Shown: piece after piece, positions 8,250 through 17,223 of the stretch
Numbering within the stretch: position 1 is the first letter of the stretch
Layout: each line of letters starts with the position of its first letter
Translations under genes and position numbers: made by a program
The notes under the pieces: generated by a model
What the model was told of the DNA's origin: nothing
Seen by the model: the letters and a program-made list of their open reading frames with translations, nothing else
Databases searched by the model: none
Assembly (NCBI GenBank): GCA_902465015.1
Contig: CABQLK010000001.1
Coordinates: 68,121-132,120, forward strand
DNA length: 64,000 nucleotides
Origin: an uncultured Collinsella sp.
GTDB lineage: Bacteria; Actinomycetota; Coriobacteriia; Coriobacteriales; Coriobacteriaceae
Direction: 5' to 3'

Positions 8250-8963
8250 TTACAGCCCGTATTTCACGACGACACGGTTAATGCGACGGCACCAGGGCTT
8301 GTACAAGGCGGCCAAAAACACGCAGGTCGCGAGTCCGTGCGTGATATCGAACGGCACGGCGGTGGCAAGACGTGCCACGGCACCTGCCCAAGTAAGCGGC
8401 TGTACAAAACCAATGATGTCGTAGGCGTTGATCACAACGCCGTACAGCAAACCCGAAGCAAAGCCGTAGGTCAGCAGCGCCGGCATACGCACGGTGCCAT
8501 CGGCGCGGTCGAATGCACCCGCATACGCCAGCGCACCGCCAACGTATCCCACGAGCCCCCAGGCATACATCTGCCACGGCGTCCACATGCCCTGCCCAAA
8601 AAAGAAATTGCTGGTCAGCGCCGCCAGCGCGCCAACCATAAAACCATTGCGGCGACCAAGCGTCGCCCCCGCGATAATGGCGATGGCGCTCACCGGTTTA
8701 AAGTCGGGAATGGGCCCAAACAGAATGCGCCCCGCCGCCGCCAGTGCCGCCAGCACCAGCGTGGGCATAATCTGGCGCAAGCCCGGACGAGATGCCTCGT
8801 AACCCGCAAAGAACAGCGCGAGCACCAGCGCCACCACGACCAGCATGGCAAGTGCCGCCTGCTCAACGCCCGCTAGCAACGCCGCAGCCATCACCGCTGG
8901 CACCGCCAGCAGCAGCGGGATCTCCAGTTTTGTAAGCAGGCGCGCGACGCGATAATCCGTCAT
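8250..8963 (-). CDS. ECF transporter S component (substrate-binding membrane subunit)
   Basis: A 237-aa membrane protein with about six hydrophobic segments, typical of an ECF S component that captures a vitamin or metal. The substrate cannot be read from the sequence. FGPIPDFKPVSAIAIIAGA (near residue 85) and TSNFFFGQGMWTPWQM (near 115) are the conserved-looking stretches. The start MTDYRVARLL was chosen because the upstream part of the frame overlaps the end of the ATPase gene; the ATG is 4 nt after that stop. It is last in the operon after the T subunit and fused ATPase. Confidence 0.85.
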   Translation of the reverse strand: MTDYRVARLLTKLEIPLLLAVPAVMAAALLAGVEQAALAMLVVVALVLALFFAGYEASRPGLRQIMPTLVLAALAAAGRILFGPIPDFKPVSAIAIIAGATLGRRNGFMVGALAALTSNFFFGQGMWTPWQMYAWGLVGYVGGALAYAGAFDRADGTVRMPALLTYGFASGLLYGVVINAYDIIGFVQPLTWAGAVARLATAVPFDITHGLATCVFLAALYKPWCRRINRVVVKYGL

Positions 8964-8967
8964 CCCA

Positions 8968-10611
8968 TCACGCCCTATAAAACACGTTGTCGGCAAAGAA
9001 GTCGGCCGGGGACTCCATGCAGGCAATCTCACCGTCAAACATCATGGCAACGTCATCGGCAACCTGCTCGGCAAAATCCAGATCGTGCGTGGCCATGATG
9101 ACGGTGCCGCCAACCTTCGCATGGTCACGCAGGGCGCGGGCGATGATGCGGCGGCTCTCCAGGTCCAAACCCTTGGTGGGCTCGTCAAGCAGCAGCAGCT
9201 CGGGGCCGATCAGCAGCAGCTTTGCCAGTGCGAGCAGCTGGCGCTGTCCGCCCGAGAGGTCGTAGGGGTGGCGCGTCTCCAGGCCGTCCAATCCCAGTTG
9301 CGCCGCACGCTCCAGCGCCATAGCCTCGTCATATCCGCAGGTCGAGGCCCATTCCATCAGCTCGTTGCGCACCGTCTCGGCAACCAGCAGGGCCTTGGGG
9401 TTCTGCGGCAGCAGCGCAGCCGAGGCCGCTCCGCGCACCATGCGGCCGCGCTGCAGCTTGGCGGTCTTCGCCAGCACCGAGAGCATCGTCGACTTACCGC
9501 ATCCGTTGCCGCCCACGATCGCATGCACCGCACCGGCCGAAAACGACGCATCGAGCCCACGCAACACCCAGCCGGACGCTCGATCGTAGCGAAACCAACC
9601 TTCCGACAGGGTGGTAGCCGACCCAGCGTGCATTTTTTGGAATATTCTGCTTCCATCCGTGCGCGAGAAGGCTTCCAAGCCGTTCTCGAGCGACGTTTGC
9701 GCCACAAATTCGGACGATTTGTCCAATTCCAAACTTTTTTTCGCGCTCGATACGTCCCCGGGCGGCTCCAGAGAGCCCAAATTGTCCTCACGCCTGCTGA
9801 ATACTCCGTTTTTTGCACATCGGATGGCACCCCACCCCAACATGTCATCGGAAAACAGCGATTCTCGGCGTACCAAAGAAGCCATATCCGCCGCCTCGTG
9901 CACGCGGCCATCCTCAATCCGGTACGCACACGTCGCGTATTCGAGCATTGGGCGCGGCTGATGCGTCGCCACAACAACCGTGCAGCCCAGCTCGCGATTT
10001 ACACGAAACAGCGCGTGCAGGAAATTCTTCTCGGCAACGGGATCGAGCTGAGACGTGGGCTCGTCGAGCAGCAGCACGTGCGGGCGCAGCGCCAGAACGG
10101 CGGCAAGCGACAGCAGCTGCTTGCGGCCACCCGAAAGCGTATCGGTATCACGATGAAGCCAGTCCTCCAGACCAAAGAAATAGCTGGTCTCGGCAACACG
10201 GCGGCGCATCTCGTCGCGCGACACACCCAGATTCTCTAGGCCAAACGCCATCTCGTGCCACACGGTCTCGCACACAATCTGGTTCTCGGGATCCTGAAAC
10301 ACATAACCCACGCGCTCTGCCGATGCCCGCACGTCCATGTCGGCAACGTTCTCGCCCAGCACGCGCGCATCGCCAGTGCGCTCGCCCGCTGGAGCGATCT
10401 CGGGCTTGAGCAGCGAGAGCAGCGTCGACTTGCCCGACCCGGTACCACCAACAAGCAGTGCAAACGCCCCTTGGGGAACACACCAATCGAGCTTCTCGAA
10501 CACCGGTGCCTCGGCCCCGGAGTAGGCAAAGCGCAGGTCCCGCACTTCAATCGCCGGCGCATCCGAGCCGCACGCCACGCCCGCCATTTTGCTCTCGTCC
10601 AACCGGGTCAT
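8968..10611 (-). CDS. ECF transporter ATPase, two ABC domains fused
   Basis: Energises the ECF importer. It is one polypeptide with two nucleotide-binding domains instead of the usual separate EcfA1 and EcfA2. Domain 1 has GGTGSGKST, QDPENQ, LSGGRKQ and LLLDEPTSQLD; domain 2 starts near residue 325 with GGNGCGKST, then LSGGQRQ and LLLDEPTKGLD. A linker of about 70 residues joins them; its DNA (about 9600-9830) is clearly more AT-rich than its surroundings. The start overlaps the ecfT stop as TGATG, so the genes are translationally coupled. Confidence 0.93.
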   Translation of the reverse strand: MTRLDESKMAGVACGSDAPAIEVRDLRFAYSGAEAPVFEKLDWCVPQGAFALLVGGTGSGKSTLLSLLKPEIAPAGERTGDARVLGENVADMDVRASAERVGYVFQDPENQIVCETVWHEMAFGLENLGVSRDEMRRRVAETSYFFGLEDWLHRDTDTLSGGRKQLLSLAAVLALRPHVLLLDEPTSQLDPVAEKNFLHALFRVNRELGCTVVVATHQPRPMLEYATCAYRIEDGRVHEAADMASLVRRESLFSDDMLGWGAIRCAKNGVFSRREDNLGSLEPPGDVSSAKKSLELDKSSEFVAQTSLENGLEAFSRTDGSRIFQKMHAGSATTLSEGWFRYDRASGWVLRGLDASFSAGAVHAIVGGNGCGKSTMLSVLAKTAKLQRGRMVRGAASAALLPQNPKALLVAETVRNELMEWASTCGYDEAMALERAAQLGLDGLETRHPYDLSGGQRQLLALAKLLLIGPELLLLDEPTKGLDLESRRIIARALRDHAKVGGTVIMATHDLDFAEQVADDVAMMFDGEIACMESPADFFADNVFYRA

Positions 10612-11504
10612 CAGCCAAACCTCTTCTCGTCAATCGCGTGCAGCACACAGGGCAGCGCCATCCAGGCCGCGTATACGACATAGCCCGGCCACGGCGCCGG
10701 CACCGAAAGCTGAGGGTAAAACGAATACTGCGTCGTCGCGGTCCACGCCACTGCCGCCGTGGCCACGCCAAACAGCGCAAGCCCAACCAGCGCGGCAACA
10801 TCGCCGCGCCCCAGCCGATACCGCGCATACGTCGTACGACGCGTCGCGGCGCCCCACCCACGGGAGCGCATGGCGTCCGCGCGCTCCAGCGAATCTTCCA
10901 TGCCCCAGCCCATCAACACGCTCGATGCCCGTAGGCGCAAACGCACGGGGTCGGCCGGCGCGCGCCTCGGTACATCAATCGCATCCTGTACCGCCAGTAC
11001 CGTACGACCGCGGCGCAAAAACTGCGGGATAAGCCGCATACACATCGAGATCATGAGCGCGATCACCGGCGCGGTGTTACCCAAAAGCGCAAGCACCTTG
11101 TCGTAACCGAGCATCGATGCCGCAGCCTCAAACCACAGCACGCTCGCCACAAACAGCCCACCCATGCACAGGCCGTATACCATGCTCTCCAGATACACTG
11201 CGCGCATGCCAATACGGAACAGCTCCGTCGAGCCCGAGGCGCTAAACAGCGGATTGAGCACCGCGATGATCAAAATCACCGGCAGCTGCCAGCGAAGTGC
11301 CCCCAACGTACGCGCGGCGCCGCGCGTCGCAAACCCGTACGCCAACCCGCCCGCAAGCGACAGCGCAATCAGCACCGGCTGCATCGAGAACATGGTGAGC
11401 CCCAGCGTCAGCACTATATAGAGTGCCGGCACAGCCGGATGCGACATCGAGAACGCCGCGACGGGCTCGCCGCCAAACTCCTCTTGTACGTTGTCCACGG
11501 GCAC
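10611..11504 (-). CDS. ecfT: ECF transporter transmembrane component
   Basis: Integral scaffold subunit of the ECF importer, with five or so membrane segments between residues 25 and 280. A cytoplasmic coupling region holds RRAPADPVRLRLRASSVLM, and an ADAMRSRGWG motif (near residue 215) is the T-component helix that contacts the ATPases (family signature AxxxRGF/W). A GTG at 11504 preceded by GAGGGGACGGG was chosen. Longer forms up to 11669 lack a ribosome site, and an ATG at 11435 is possible. First gene of the operon T-AA-S, divergent from glmU. Confidence 0.85.
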   Translation of the reverse strand: MPVDNVQEEFGGEPVAAFSMSHPAVPALYIVLTLGLTMFSMQPVLIALSLAGGLAYGFATRGAARTLGALRWQLPVILIIAVLNPLFSASGSTELFRIGMRAVYLESMVYGLCMGGLFVASVLWFEAAASMLGYDKVLALLGNTAPVIALMISMCMRLIPQFLRRGRTVLAVQDAIDVPRRAPADPVRLRLRASSVLMGWGMEDSLERADAMRSRGWGAATRRTTYARYRLGRGDVAALVGLALFGVATAAVAWTATTQYSFYPQLSVPAPWPGYVVYAAWMALPCVLHAIDEKRFG

Positions 11505-11697
11505 CCCCGTCCCCTCGCTCAAACGACAGCTCCGCAGCACCGCCAACGCCGCACGCAAGCAGCGCAAACGCCACGCCGGCGGCGCAAGCCTCAACCGCCG
11601 CAAACCAATCGCTACGCGCTCAACATATGCCTGCGGTATCATATTGCGCCGTGTATCGTTTCCAAACACACGTCTCTATAACGTAACAGGAGATCAC

Positions 11698-13110
11698 ATG
11701 GACGCAACCGCAATTATCCTCGCTGCCGGCGAGGGCACCCGCATGAAGTCGAACCACTGCAAGGTTTCGCACAAGATCCTGGGCAAGCCCATGGTTCAGT
11801 GGATCGTCGACGCCACCATCAAGGCCGGCTGCAGCCGCGTCGTGGTCGTCATCGGCAGCCACGCCGACGAGATGCGCGCCCTCATCGACGGCGCCTACGC
11901 CAGCAGCGCCACCAAGGTCGAGTGCGTCGAGCAGACCGAGCGCCTGGGCACCGGCCACGCCGTCAAGGTCGCGCTCGAGGCCTGCGGCATCGCGCAAGGC
12001 CCCGTCGTCGTGCTCAACGGCGACCTGCCGCTCATCACCGCCGACACCGTCGCCAAGTTCGCGCAGACCGTCGCCACCGGCGAGCTCGCCTGCACCGTCA
12101 TGACCATGACCCCGCCCGATCCTTTTGGCTACGGCCGCATCAAGCTGGGCGCCGATGGTCAGATCGAGCGCATCATCGAGCAGAAGGACTGCACGCCCGA
12201 GCAGGCCGCCACGCTGCTGGAGTGCAACGCCGGCTGCTACGCCTTTGACGGCGCGCAGCTCGCCGCCCACATTAACGAGATCGGCAACGACAACGCGCAG
12301 TCCGAGTACTATCTGCCCGACATGCTCGAGATCCTCAAGGGTCACGGCCAGGCGGTCTCCATCTTCCACTGTGACGACTACCGCGACGGCCTGGGCGTCA
12401 ACAGCCGCATCCAGCTCGCGCAGCTCACCGCCATCGCGCGCGACCGCATCAACGAGCACTGGATGGCCGAGGGCGTTACCTTCATCGACCCCACGCAGGC
12501 CTGGATCGGTCCCGACGCTACCATCGGCCGCGACACCGTCGTGTGGCCGCAGACGCATCTGATCGGCCACGTCACCGTGGGCGAGGAGTGCCAGCTCGGC
12601 CCCAACAGCCGCCTCACCGACACCACCGTCGGCAGCGGCTGCATCATCGATGAGACCATCGCCATCGAGGCCGTCATCGAGAACGGCGTCGACTGCGGCC
12701 CGCGCGCCTACCTGCGCCCGGGCACCCACATGCTCGACGGCTCCAAGGCCGGTACGCACGTGGAAATCAAGAAGTCCACGATCGGCGAGGGCTCCAAGGT
12801 GCCGCACCTGTCCTACATCGGCGACACCACCATGGGCTCCGGCGTCAACGTGGGCGCAGGCTCCATCACCTGCAACTACGACGGTGTGCACAAGCACAAG
12901 ACCGTCATCGGCAAGGATGCCTTCATCGGTTCTGACACCATGATGGTCGCGCCCGCCCAGATCGGCGACGGCGCGCTTGTGGCCGCCGGCTCTGTCATCA
13001 CCGAGCCGGTCCCGGCCGACGCACTTGGCCTGGGTCGTGCCCGTCAGGTAAACATTGAGGGCTGGGCCGCCGATTACCGCCGCCGTCTGCACGAGGACGA
13101 CGAGGTATAA
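11698..13110 (+). CDS. glmU: Bifunctional GlcN-1-P acetyltransferase / UDP-GlcNAc pyrophosphorylase
   Basis: Makes UDP-GlcNAc for peptidoglycan. The N-terminal pyrophosphorylase begins IILAAGEGTRMKS and has LNGDLPLI (near residue 103). The C-terminal left-handed beta-helix acetyltransferase has hexapeptide repeats from about residue 260 and the catalytic region with NVGAGSITCNYDG (near 385). The 470-aa length matches the family. AGGAGATCAC sets the start; longer upstream frame is rejected. A TATAAC box at 11676-11681 is a possible -10. Followed by its terminator and then prs, the order often seen in Gram-positive genomes. Confidence 0.97.
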   Translation: MDATAIILAAGEGTRMKSNHCKVSHKILGKPMVQWIVDATIKAGCSRVVVVIGSHADEMRALIDGAYASSATKVECVEQTERLGTGHAVKVALEACGIAQGPVVVLNGDLPLITADTVAKFAQTVATGELACTVMTMTPPDPFGYGRIKLGADGQIERIIEQKDCTPEQAATLLECNAGCYAFDGAQLAAHINEIGNDNAQSEYYLPDMLEILKGHGQAVSIFHCDDYRDGLGVNSRIQLAQLTAIARDRINEHWMAEGVTFIDPTQAWIGPDATIGRDTVVWPQTHLIGHVTVGEECQLGPNSRLTDTTVGSGCIIDETIAIEAVIENGVDCGPRAYLRPGTHMLDGSKAGTHVEIKKSTIGEGSKVPHLSYIGDTTMGSGVNVGAGSITCNYDGVHKHKTVIGKDAFIGSDTMMVAPAQIGDGALVAAGSVITEPVPADALGLGRARQVNIEGWAADYRRRLHEDDEV

Positions 13111-13127
13111 CGTTTTACCAAGCATCT

Positions 13128-13160
13128 AAGGAGCTGTTCCCATGGGGGCGGCTCCTTTTT
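13128..13160 (+). terminator. Intrinsic terminator of glmU
   Basis: Stem AAGGAGC (13128-13134) with GCTCCTT (13151-13157), followed by a T-run. It lies 17 nt after the glmU stop. Confidence 0.8.
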
Positions 13161-13303
13161 CTATCGTGACCTGCGCAACCGGATGAGTGGTCGGTTCGTG
13201 TCCGTTGACGGTAAAGACGTTATCAAGACCCGATTAACCCCGCCGCACGGTTACAATGCAACAAGGCATCTATATGGCATTCGATGTATAAAGGAGAAGG
13301 GTA

Positions 13304-14290
13304 ATGCCGATTAATGATCCCGAGAAGTCGGAGAATATGCGCAAGTCCATCCGCGTGTATTCCGGTTCCTCCAACCGTCCCCTCGCTCAGAAGATTGCTG
13401 AGTACCTTGGGGTCGAGCTTTCGGGCCTTACGCTAAAGCAGTTCGCCAACGGTGAGATTTACGCCCGCTACGACGAGACCGTCCGCGGCGCCGACGTCTT
13501 CCTGATTCAGTCCGTGGCCGGCGGCAACGTCAACGACATGCTCATGGAGCTGCTCATCGCCACCGACGCTGCCAAGCGCGCATCCGCCCGCTCCATCACT
13601 GCCGTTATCACCCACTACGGCTATGCCCGCCAGGACCGCAAGGCCGGCCCGCGCGAGCCCATCACCGCCCGCCTCGTCGCCAACCTGCTCGAGCGCGCCG
13701 GCGTCAACCGCATCATCACCCTCGACCTGCACCAGGGCCAGATCCAGGGCTTCTTCGATATCCCGGTTAATCACCTGTCCGCACTGCCGCTGTTTGGCCA
13801 GTACTACAACGACATGCACTTCGACACCGACAACCTGGTTGTCGTCTCCCCCGACGTGGGTCGTGCCAAGGCCGCCAAGAAGCTGTCCGACATGCTCGGC
13901 TGCGACCTGGCCATCGCCCACAAGGGTCGTCCGCGCCACAACGCCGCCGAGGTCATGGGCATCATCGGTGACATCAAGGGCAAGACCTGCATCATCAACG
14001 ACGACATGATTGACACCGCTGGCACCCTGTGCGCCAACGTCAAGGAGCTCAAGGCTATGGGCGCTGGCGACATCTACGTCTGCGCCACCCACGGCATCTT
14101 CTCCGGTCCGGCCATCGAGCGTCTGAACGACGCCCCGATCGTCGAGTGCCTCGTCACCGACGCCATTCCCGTCGAGGTCGGCGGCAAGATCAAGACCATC
14201 TCGGTCGCCGAGGAGTTCGCTCAGGCCATCTCCGCCGTTTACCACGAGGAGCCCGTCTCTACGCTCGTCGGCGGCGACTTCGCGCTGTAG
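13304..14290 (+). CDS. prs: Ribose-phosphate pyrophosphokinase (PRPP synthase)
   Basis: Makes PRPP from ribose-5-phosphate and ATP, the precursor for the purine genes elsewhere in this window. Motifs: HYGYARQDRKAGPREPI (ATP loop near residue 107), ITLDLHQGQIQGFFD (near 146), VVSPDVGRAKAA (near 183) and the PRPP loop IINDDMIDTAGT (near 232). The 328-aa length is slightly longer than usual because of a 12-residue N-terminal tail; the strong AAAGGAG supports this start. The gene ends at a strong terminator. Confidence 0.97.
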   Translation: MPINDPEKSENMRKSIRVYSGSSNRPLAQKIAEYLGVELSGLTLKQFANGEIYARYDETVRGADVFLIQSVAGGNVNDMLMELLIATDAAKRASARSITAVITHYGYARQDRKAGPREPITARLVANLLERAGVNRIITLDLHQGQIQGFFDIPVNHLSALPLFGQYYNDMHFDTDNLVVVSPDVGRAKAAKKLSDMLGCDLAIAHKGRPRHNAAEVMGIIGDIKGKTCIINDDMIDTAGTLCANVKELKAMGAGDIYVCATHGIFSGPAIERLNDAPIVECLVTDAIPVEVGGKIKTISVAEEFAQAISAVYHEEPVSTLVGGDFAL

Positions 14291-14323
14291 CCTGCCGCGC
14301 ATCGCATCATCTTTGATGCTTTT

Positions 14324-14355
14324 AAAGGGTCGGAAGCTCGCTTCCGACCCTTTTT
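14324..14355 (+). terminator. Intrinsic terminator of prs
   Basis: Perfect 13-bp stem AAAGGGTCGGAAG (14324-14336) with its complement (14341-14353), CTCG tetraloop, then a T-run. Confidence 0.95.
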
Positions 14356-14376
14356 CTATCCCTCGCCAACCCGCCC

Positions 14377-14578
14377 TGGACAGTTAGTTCAGATACGTAT
14401 TTTTTAAAGCCCCAAAGGGCCGTTCGGAGCCTTCTGAGCTCCCCGGCGGATGCCATGCCGCCCAAAGCTCATCGTTTTCGAGTACAACCGCCGCATATTT
14501 ACCCTCAAATCACCCTCGAAGGCCCTTAGAAACGCCTCGAATGCCCGTCGCCTTATACGTATCTGAACTAACTGTCCA
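14377..14578. repeat. 202-bp inverted-repeat element, copy A
   Basis: Bounded by perfect 24-bp inverted repeats (14377-14400 and 14555-14578) beginning TGGACAGTTAGTTCAGATAC. The 154-bp core codes for nothing recognisable and is unrelated to the cores of copies B (15903-16106) and C (40609-40811). Copies A and B flank the nuclease-family gene. No obvious target-site duplication is visible. Nothing else is seen in the 450-bp gap apart from the prs terminator. Confidence 0.9.
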
Positions 14579-14741
14579 GTAGCTATCGTCAACCTTCGCG
14601 GCAGAGCTCAATTTCCTGCAATCCCCTCAGCCGATTCCACCGATTTCATAACACCCAGCCGTTCATGGCGCGCAGCACCCCGCTGAGCGAAAAGAACGGT
14701 ATGGGGGTCGCATTCTGCCGCCAACTTAGTACGTTATAGCT

Positions 14742-15869
14742 ATGACGACCGTGATTTCACATTTCTCCGCCCTCCGCGCAATTCGTCGCGCACGACGGGC
14801 GTACTCTGCCCTACCCTGGGACTCCGTTGATAGTGAACAGCAAGCACAGGCCTTGGCTAGCTGCATTCCCAATAATGACGCGATAGACTTTGCCGCACTT
14901 TCGATACTCGACGCCTGGAATGAAGATGATTCCGAACTACTCGATCTTCTCGTTTCAAACGAAGACAACAGACGCCCCGACAAGCGACTTCTTCAGCATA
15001 TTCTCTCTGCTCCGCTTCCTGAAGGTGCAATTATGCACATCGAGGCCGACATCTACGCAACGTCTCCTGCCATGACAGCCATGCTTTGTTCCAAAAATGA
15101 ATCAGTCGCCAAAACCTTGATGCTTCTCATGGAACTGCTCGGAACCTACTCCCTTCCTCCCGGGGCAACATACCCCATTGCCTATGACGACATCTGGCCC
15201 AAGGGCGATGTCTACGAAGCGATGGACGACCTCGATTGCCGGGGCGACCAGTCGGCGGCCGAACAGCAGAACGAAACCCGCTATGAACAGGCACACTACA
15301 AATGCGAGCCTGCCACGACCATCGAAGAGCTCGAGGCGGTCGCACGGTTCGCCAAAAGTAGCTCATACGCCTCGTTTCGCACGGCAGTCAAACTTGCCCG
15401 ACCCGGATCTGCATCCCCAGCCGAATCCCTAATGTTTGCCGTTCTCGGAGCGCCTATGCGCTTTGGCGGATTCGGATGTTGCAGTCTGCCCATGGGAGGC
15501 CTGCTACTCAACCATCGAATCGACTTCGACACTCTTGCGGTCAACATGTCCTCCGGCATCCCTTACGCCATCTGCGACCTATATTGCCCGGCCGCCGGAG
15601 TCGACAACGAATACAACGGAATTGGGCATGCGCTTCAAAACGCTCGCATCCACGATGGCAATCGAAATAATGGCCTCAAGGCAATGGGCATCCACGTCCT
15701 GGTTATCAATCGCGACCAAATGAAAGACCTTGTTGCACTCGAAGCCTTCGCCCAAACGATGCATCGACTCGCAGGAGTCCGATTCCGATATCGCATCAAG
15801 GGCTATCGCAAGCGTCAGGCCGCTTGGCTCAACGCTCTGCGGGCCGGAATCGGCCTTGCGCCGGTCTAA
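14742..15869 (+). CDS. Accessory protein with C-terminal Vsr/DUF559-like PD-(D/E)XK domain
   Basis: A 375-aa protein of no assigned function. The C-terminal part reads like a Vsr/DUF559 nuclease: CDLY (near residue 277), EYNG (near 289) with a following GH, then spaced D and R residues and GIHVLVINRDQ. The usual catalytic Lys of ExK is Asn here, so activity is uncertain. A middle motif GSASPAES (near 222) and GGFG, plus an N-terminal SHFSAL and a MELLGTY stretch (near 130), recur in the protein at 56877-57884, so the two are diverged paralogues. The gene is AT-richer than its neighbours and has no clear ribosome site. It lies between two 203-bp inverted-repeat elements, inserted between prs and pth. 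Confidence 0.75.
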   Translation: MTTVISHFSALRAIRRARRAYSALPWDSVDSEQQAQALASCIPNNDAIDFAALSILDAWNEDDSELLDLLVSNEDNRRPDKRLLQHILSAPLPEGAIMHIEADIYATSPAMTAMLCSKNESVAKTLMLLMELLGTYSLPPGATYPIAYDDIWPKGDVYEAMDDLDCRGDQSAAEQQNETRYEQAHYKCEPATTIEELEAVARFAKSSSYASFRTAVKLARPGSASPAESLMFAVLGAPMRFGGFGCCSLPMGGLLLNHRIDFDTLAVNMSSGIPYAICDLYCPAAGVDNEYNGIGHALQNARIHDGNRNNGLKAMGIHVLVINRDQMKDLVALEAFAQTMHRLAGVRFRYRIKGYRKRQAAWLNALRAGIGLAPV

Positions 15870-15902
15870 ACGGCGAATCACCCGTGCGCCGTCGAACAGG
15901 GC

Positions 15903-16106
15903 TGGACAGTTAGTTCAAATACGTATAAATAGACACATTGAATTAGGCTGTTTTGCAGCTATCTCTATACCATTCGCCCTATTTGAAAGCGGGGTAGACT
16001 TCAAAACAGCGTCATATGGACTAACTAAAGTTCCAAAACAACGTATCGGCGTTGAATTGAGCAATTCGAGTCCTCAGAACTTATACGTATCTGAACTAAC
16101 TGTCCA
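15903..16106. repeat. 204-bp inverted-repeat element, copy B
   Basis: Inverted 26-bp ends (15903-15928 and 16081-16106) with one mismatch, same end sequence as copies A and C. The core is AT-rich and unrelated to the others; it has its own inner palindrome (GCTGTTTTG with CAAAACAGC). It lies 33 nt after the nuclease-family gene and about 115 nt before pth. Confidence 0.9.
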
Positions 16107-16220
16107 CCTCGGATTTTGACGGCCGTCCAAACGCCCCCAAACAACCTCAATTGCCCTCCATTTGACAGCGGCAACAGGGTCGCTCACCATAGCAGGCGAC
16201 AAATCAACGAAAGGATGAAC

Positions 16221-16850
16221 ATGGCAGCTGCACAGCCGCTTAAGATTCGCATGGTTGCCGGACTTGGCAACCCTGGCGATGAGTATGCCGAAACCCGCCA
16301 CAACGCCGGCTTTAAGGCAATCGACGAGCTGGCCCGTCAGGCCGGCGTCACGTACTGGAAAAACCAGGCAGGCGCCGAGGTCGCGCTCATCAATATCAAC
16401 GATGCCGAGGAAGAGGGCGGCAAGCGCCAGATCGTGCTGGTCAAGCCGCAGTCGTATATGAATACCTCGGGTGGTCCCATCTCCAAGCTCTGCCGCGAGT
16501 ACAAGATCAAGGCCGAGGAGCTGCTCGTGATTCACGACGAGCTCGACATTCCCGCCGGCGACGTGCGTGTTAAGGTGGGCGGCGGCCATGCTGGCCACAA
16601 CGGCCTGCGTTCCATCATCGACAAGATGGGCAGTCGCGACTTCAGCCGCATCCGCACCGGCATCGGCAACCCTCCCGGCAAGATGGCCGTAGCAGACTAC
16701 GTGCTCAAGCAGCTGCGCGCCCGCGAAGCCGAGGATTTCCAGGACACCTGCGCCCGCGCCGCAGATGCCGCCGGTCTGGCCATCGTCCACGGCGTAATCT
16801 ACGCCCGCGATCACGTAAACGGTTCCGCCTCCGCCAACGGCAAGCACTAA
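16221..16850 (+). CDS. pth: Peptidyl-tRNA hydrolase
   Basis: Recycles tRNA by cleaving peptidyl-tRNA. MVAGLGNPGDEYAETRHNAGF at the N-terminus contains the catalytic His; VKPQSYMNTSG (near residue 75), VIHDELDIPAGDVRVK (near 105) and GHAGHNGLRSI (near 128) complete the site. The 209-aa length is typical with a short polar tail. Two in-frame ATGs are 6 nt apart; the second has the better spacing from AAAGG. The gene is probably separated from prs by the inserted cassette. Confidence 0.96.
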   Translation: MAAAQPLKIRMVAGLGNPGDEYAETRHNAGFKAIDELARQAGVTYWKNQAGAEVALININDAEEEGGKRQIVLVKPQSYMNTSGGPISKLCREYKIKAEELLVIHDELDIPAGDVRVKVGGGHAGHNGLRSIIDKMGSRDFSRIRTGIGNPPGKMAVADYVLKQLRAREAEDFQDTCARAADAAGLAIVHGVIYARDHVNGSASANGKH

Positions 16851-16860
16851 ACCTACTATT

Positions 16861-17040
16861 TAGGGACAGGTTTATTTTGGCAGGTTTTATCTACGGAAAC
16901 GCCGCGGCAGCCGCGCCGTAATAAATCCTGTGCCGCCAAACATATACAGCGCCCCAAAGGGGGCCGGCCTCATCACAACCCGAGGCCGGCCCCCTTTGCC
17001 GTTTTTCCTGATAAAACCTGCCAAAATAAACCTGTCCCTA
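16861..17040. repeat. 180-bp element with 31-bp perfect inverted arms
   Basis: Arms 16861-16891 and 17010-17040 are exact inverted copies starting TAGGGACAGGTTTATTTTGG. The core contains a strong terminator hairpin. A diverged single arm of the same family occurs at 28230-28257. It starts 11 nt after the pth stop. The rest of the pth-nfnA gap holds only a -10 box. Confidence 0.92.
16956..17006 (+). terminator. Intrinsic terminator of pth, inside the inverted-repeat element
   Basis: Perfect 16-bp stem AAAGGGGGCCGGCCTC (16956-16971) with 16982-16997, followed by GCCGTTTTT. Confidence 0.85.
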
Positions 17041-17112
17041 TTTGGTAGGTCGAAGTGGATAAACCCTGCTCCCAACCGCCGAAGATACACGTAAGCGACA
17101 TGCCCATGAGGG

Positions 17113-17118
17113 TATAAT
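17113..17118 (+). promoter_or_regulatory. Probable -10 box of nfnAB
   Basis: Consensus TATAAT, 105 nt before nfnA. No good -35 hexamer is seen at the right distance. A GC-rich leader with inverted repeats follows. Confidence 0.5.
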
Positions 17119-17223
17119 TTGCACCGTATGTCTGCACAACGCCTGTGCGCGTACGGTTTTATTCGGGCTACCGTCCATTTCCGTGGAGGCACGGTTCGGC
17201 AGCCCTAACAAGAGAGGGGTTCT

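Noticed and set aside
14377..16106. Classical insertion sequence
   Set aside because: The enclosed protein has no DDE, HUH, serine or tyrosine recombinase motif, and no target duplication is evident.
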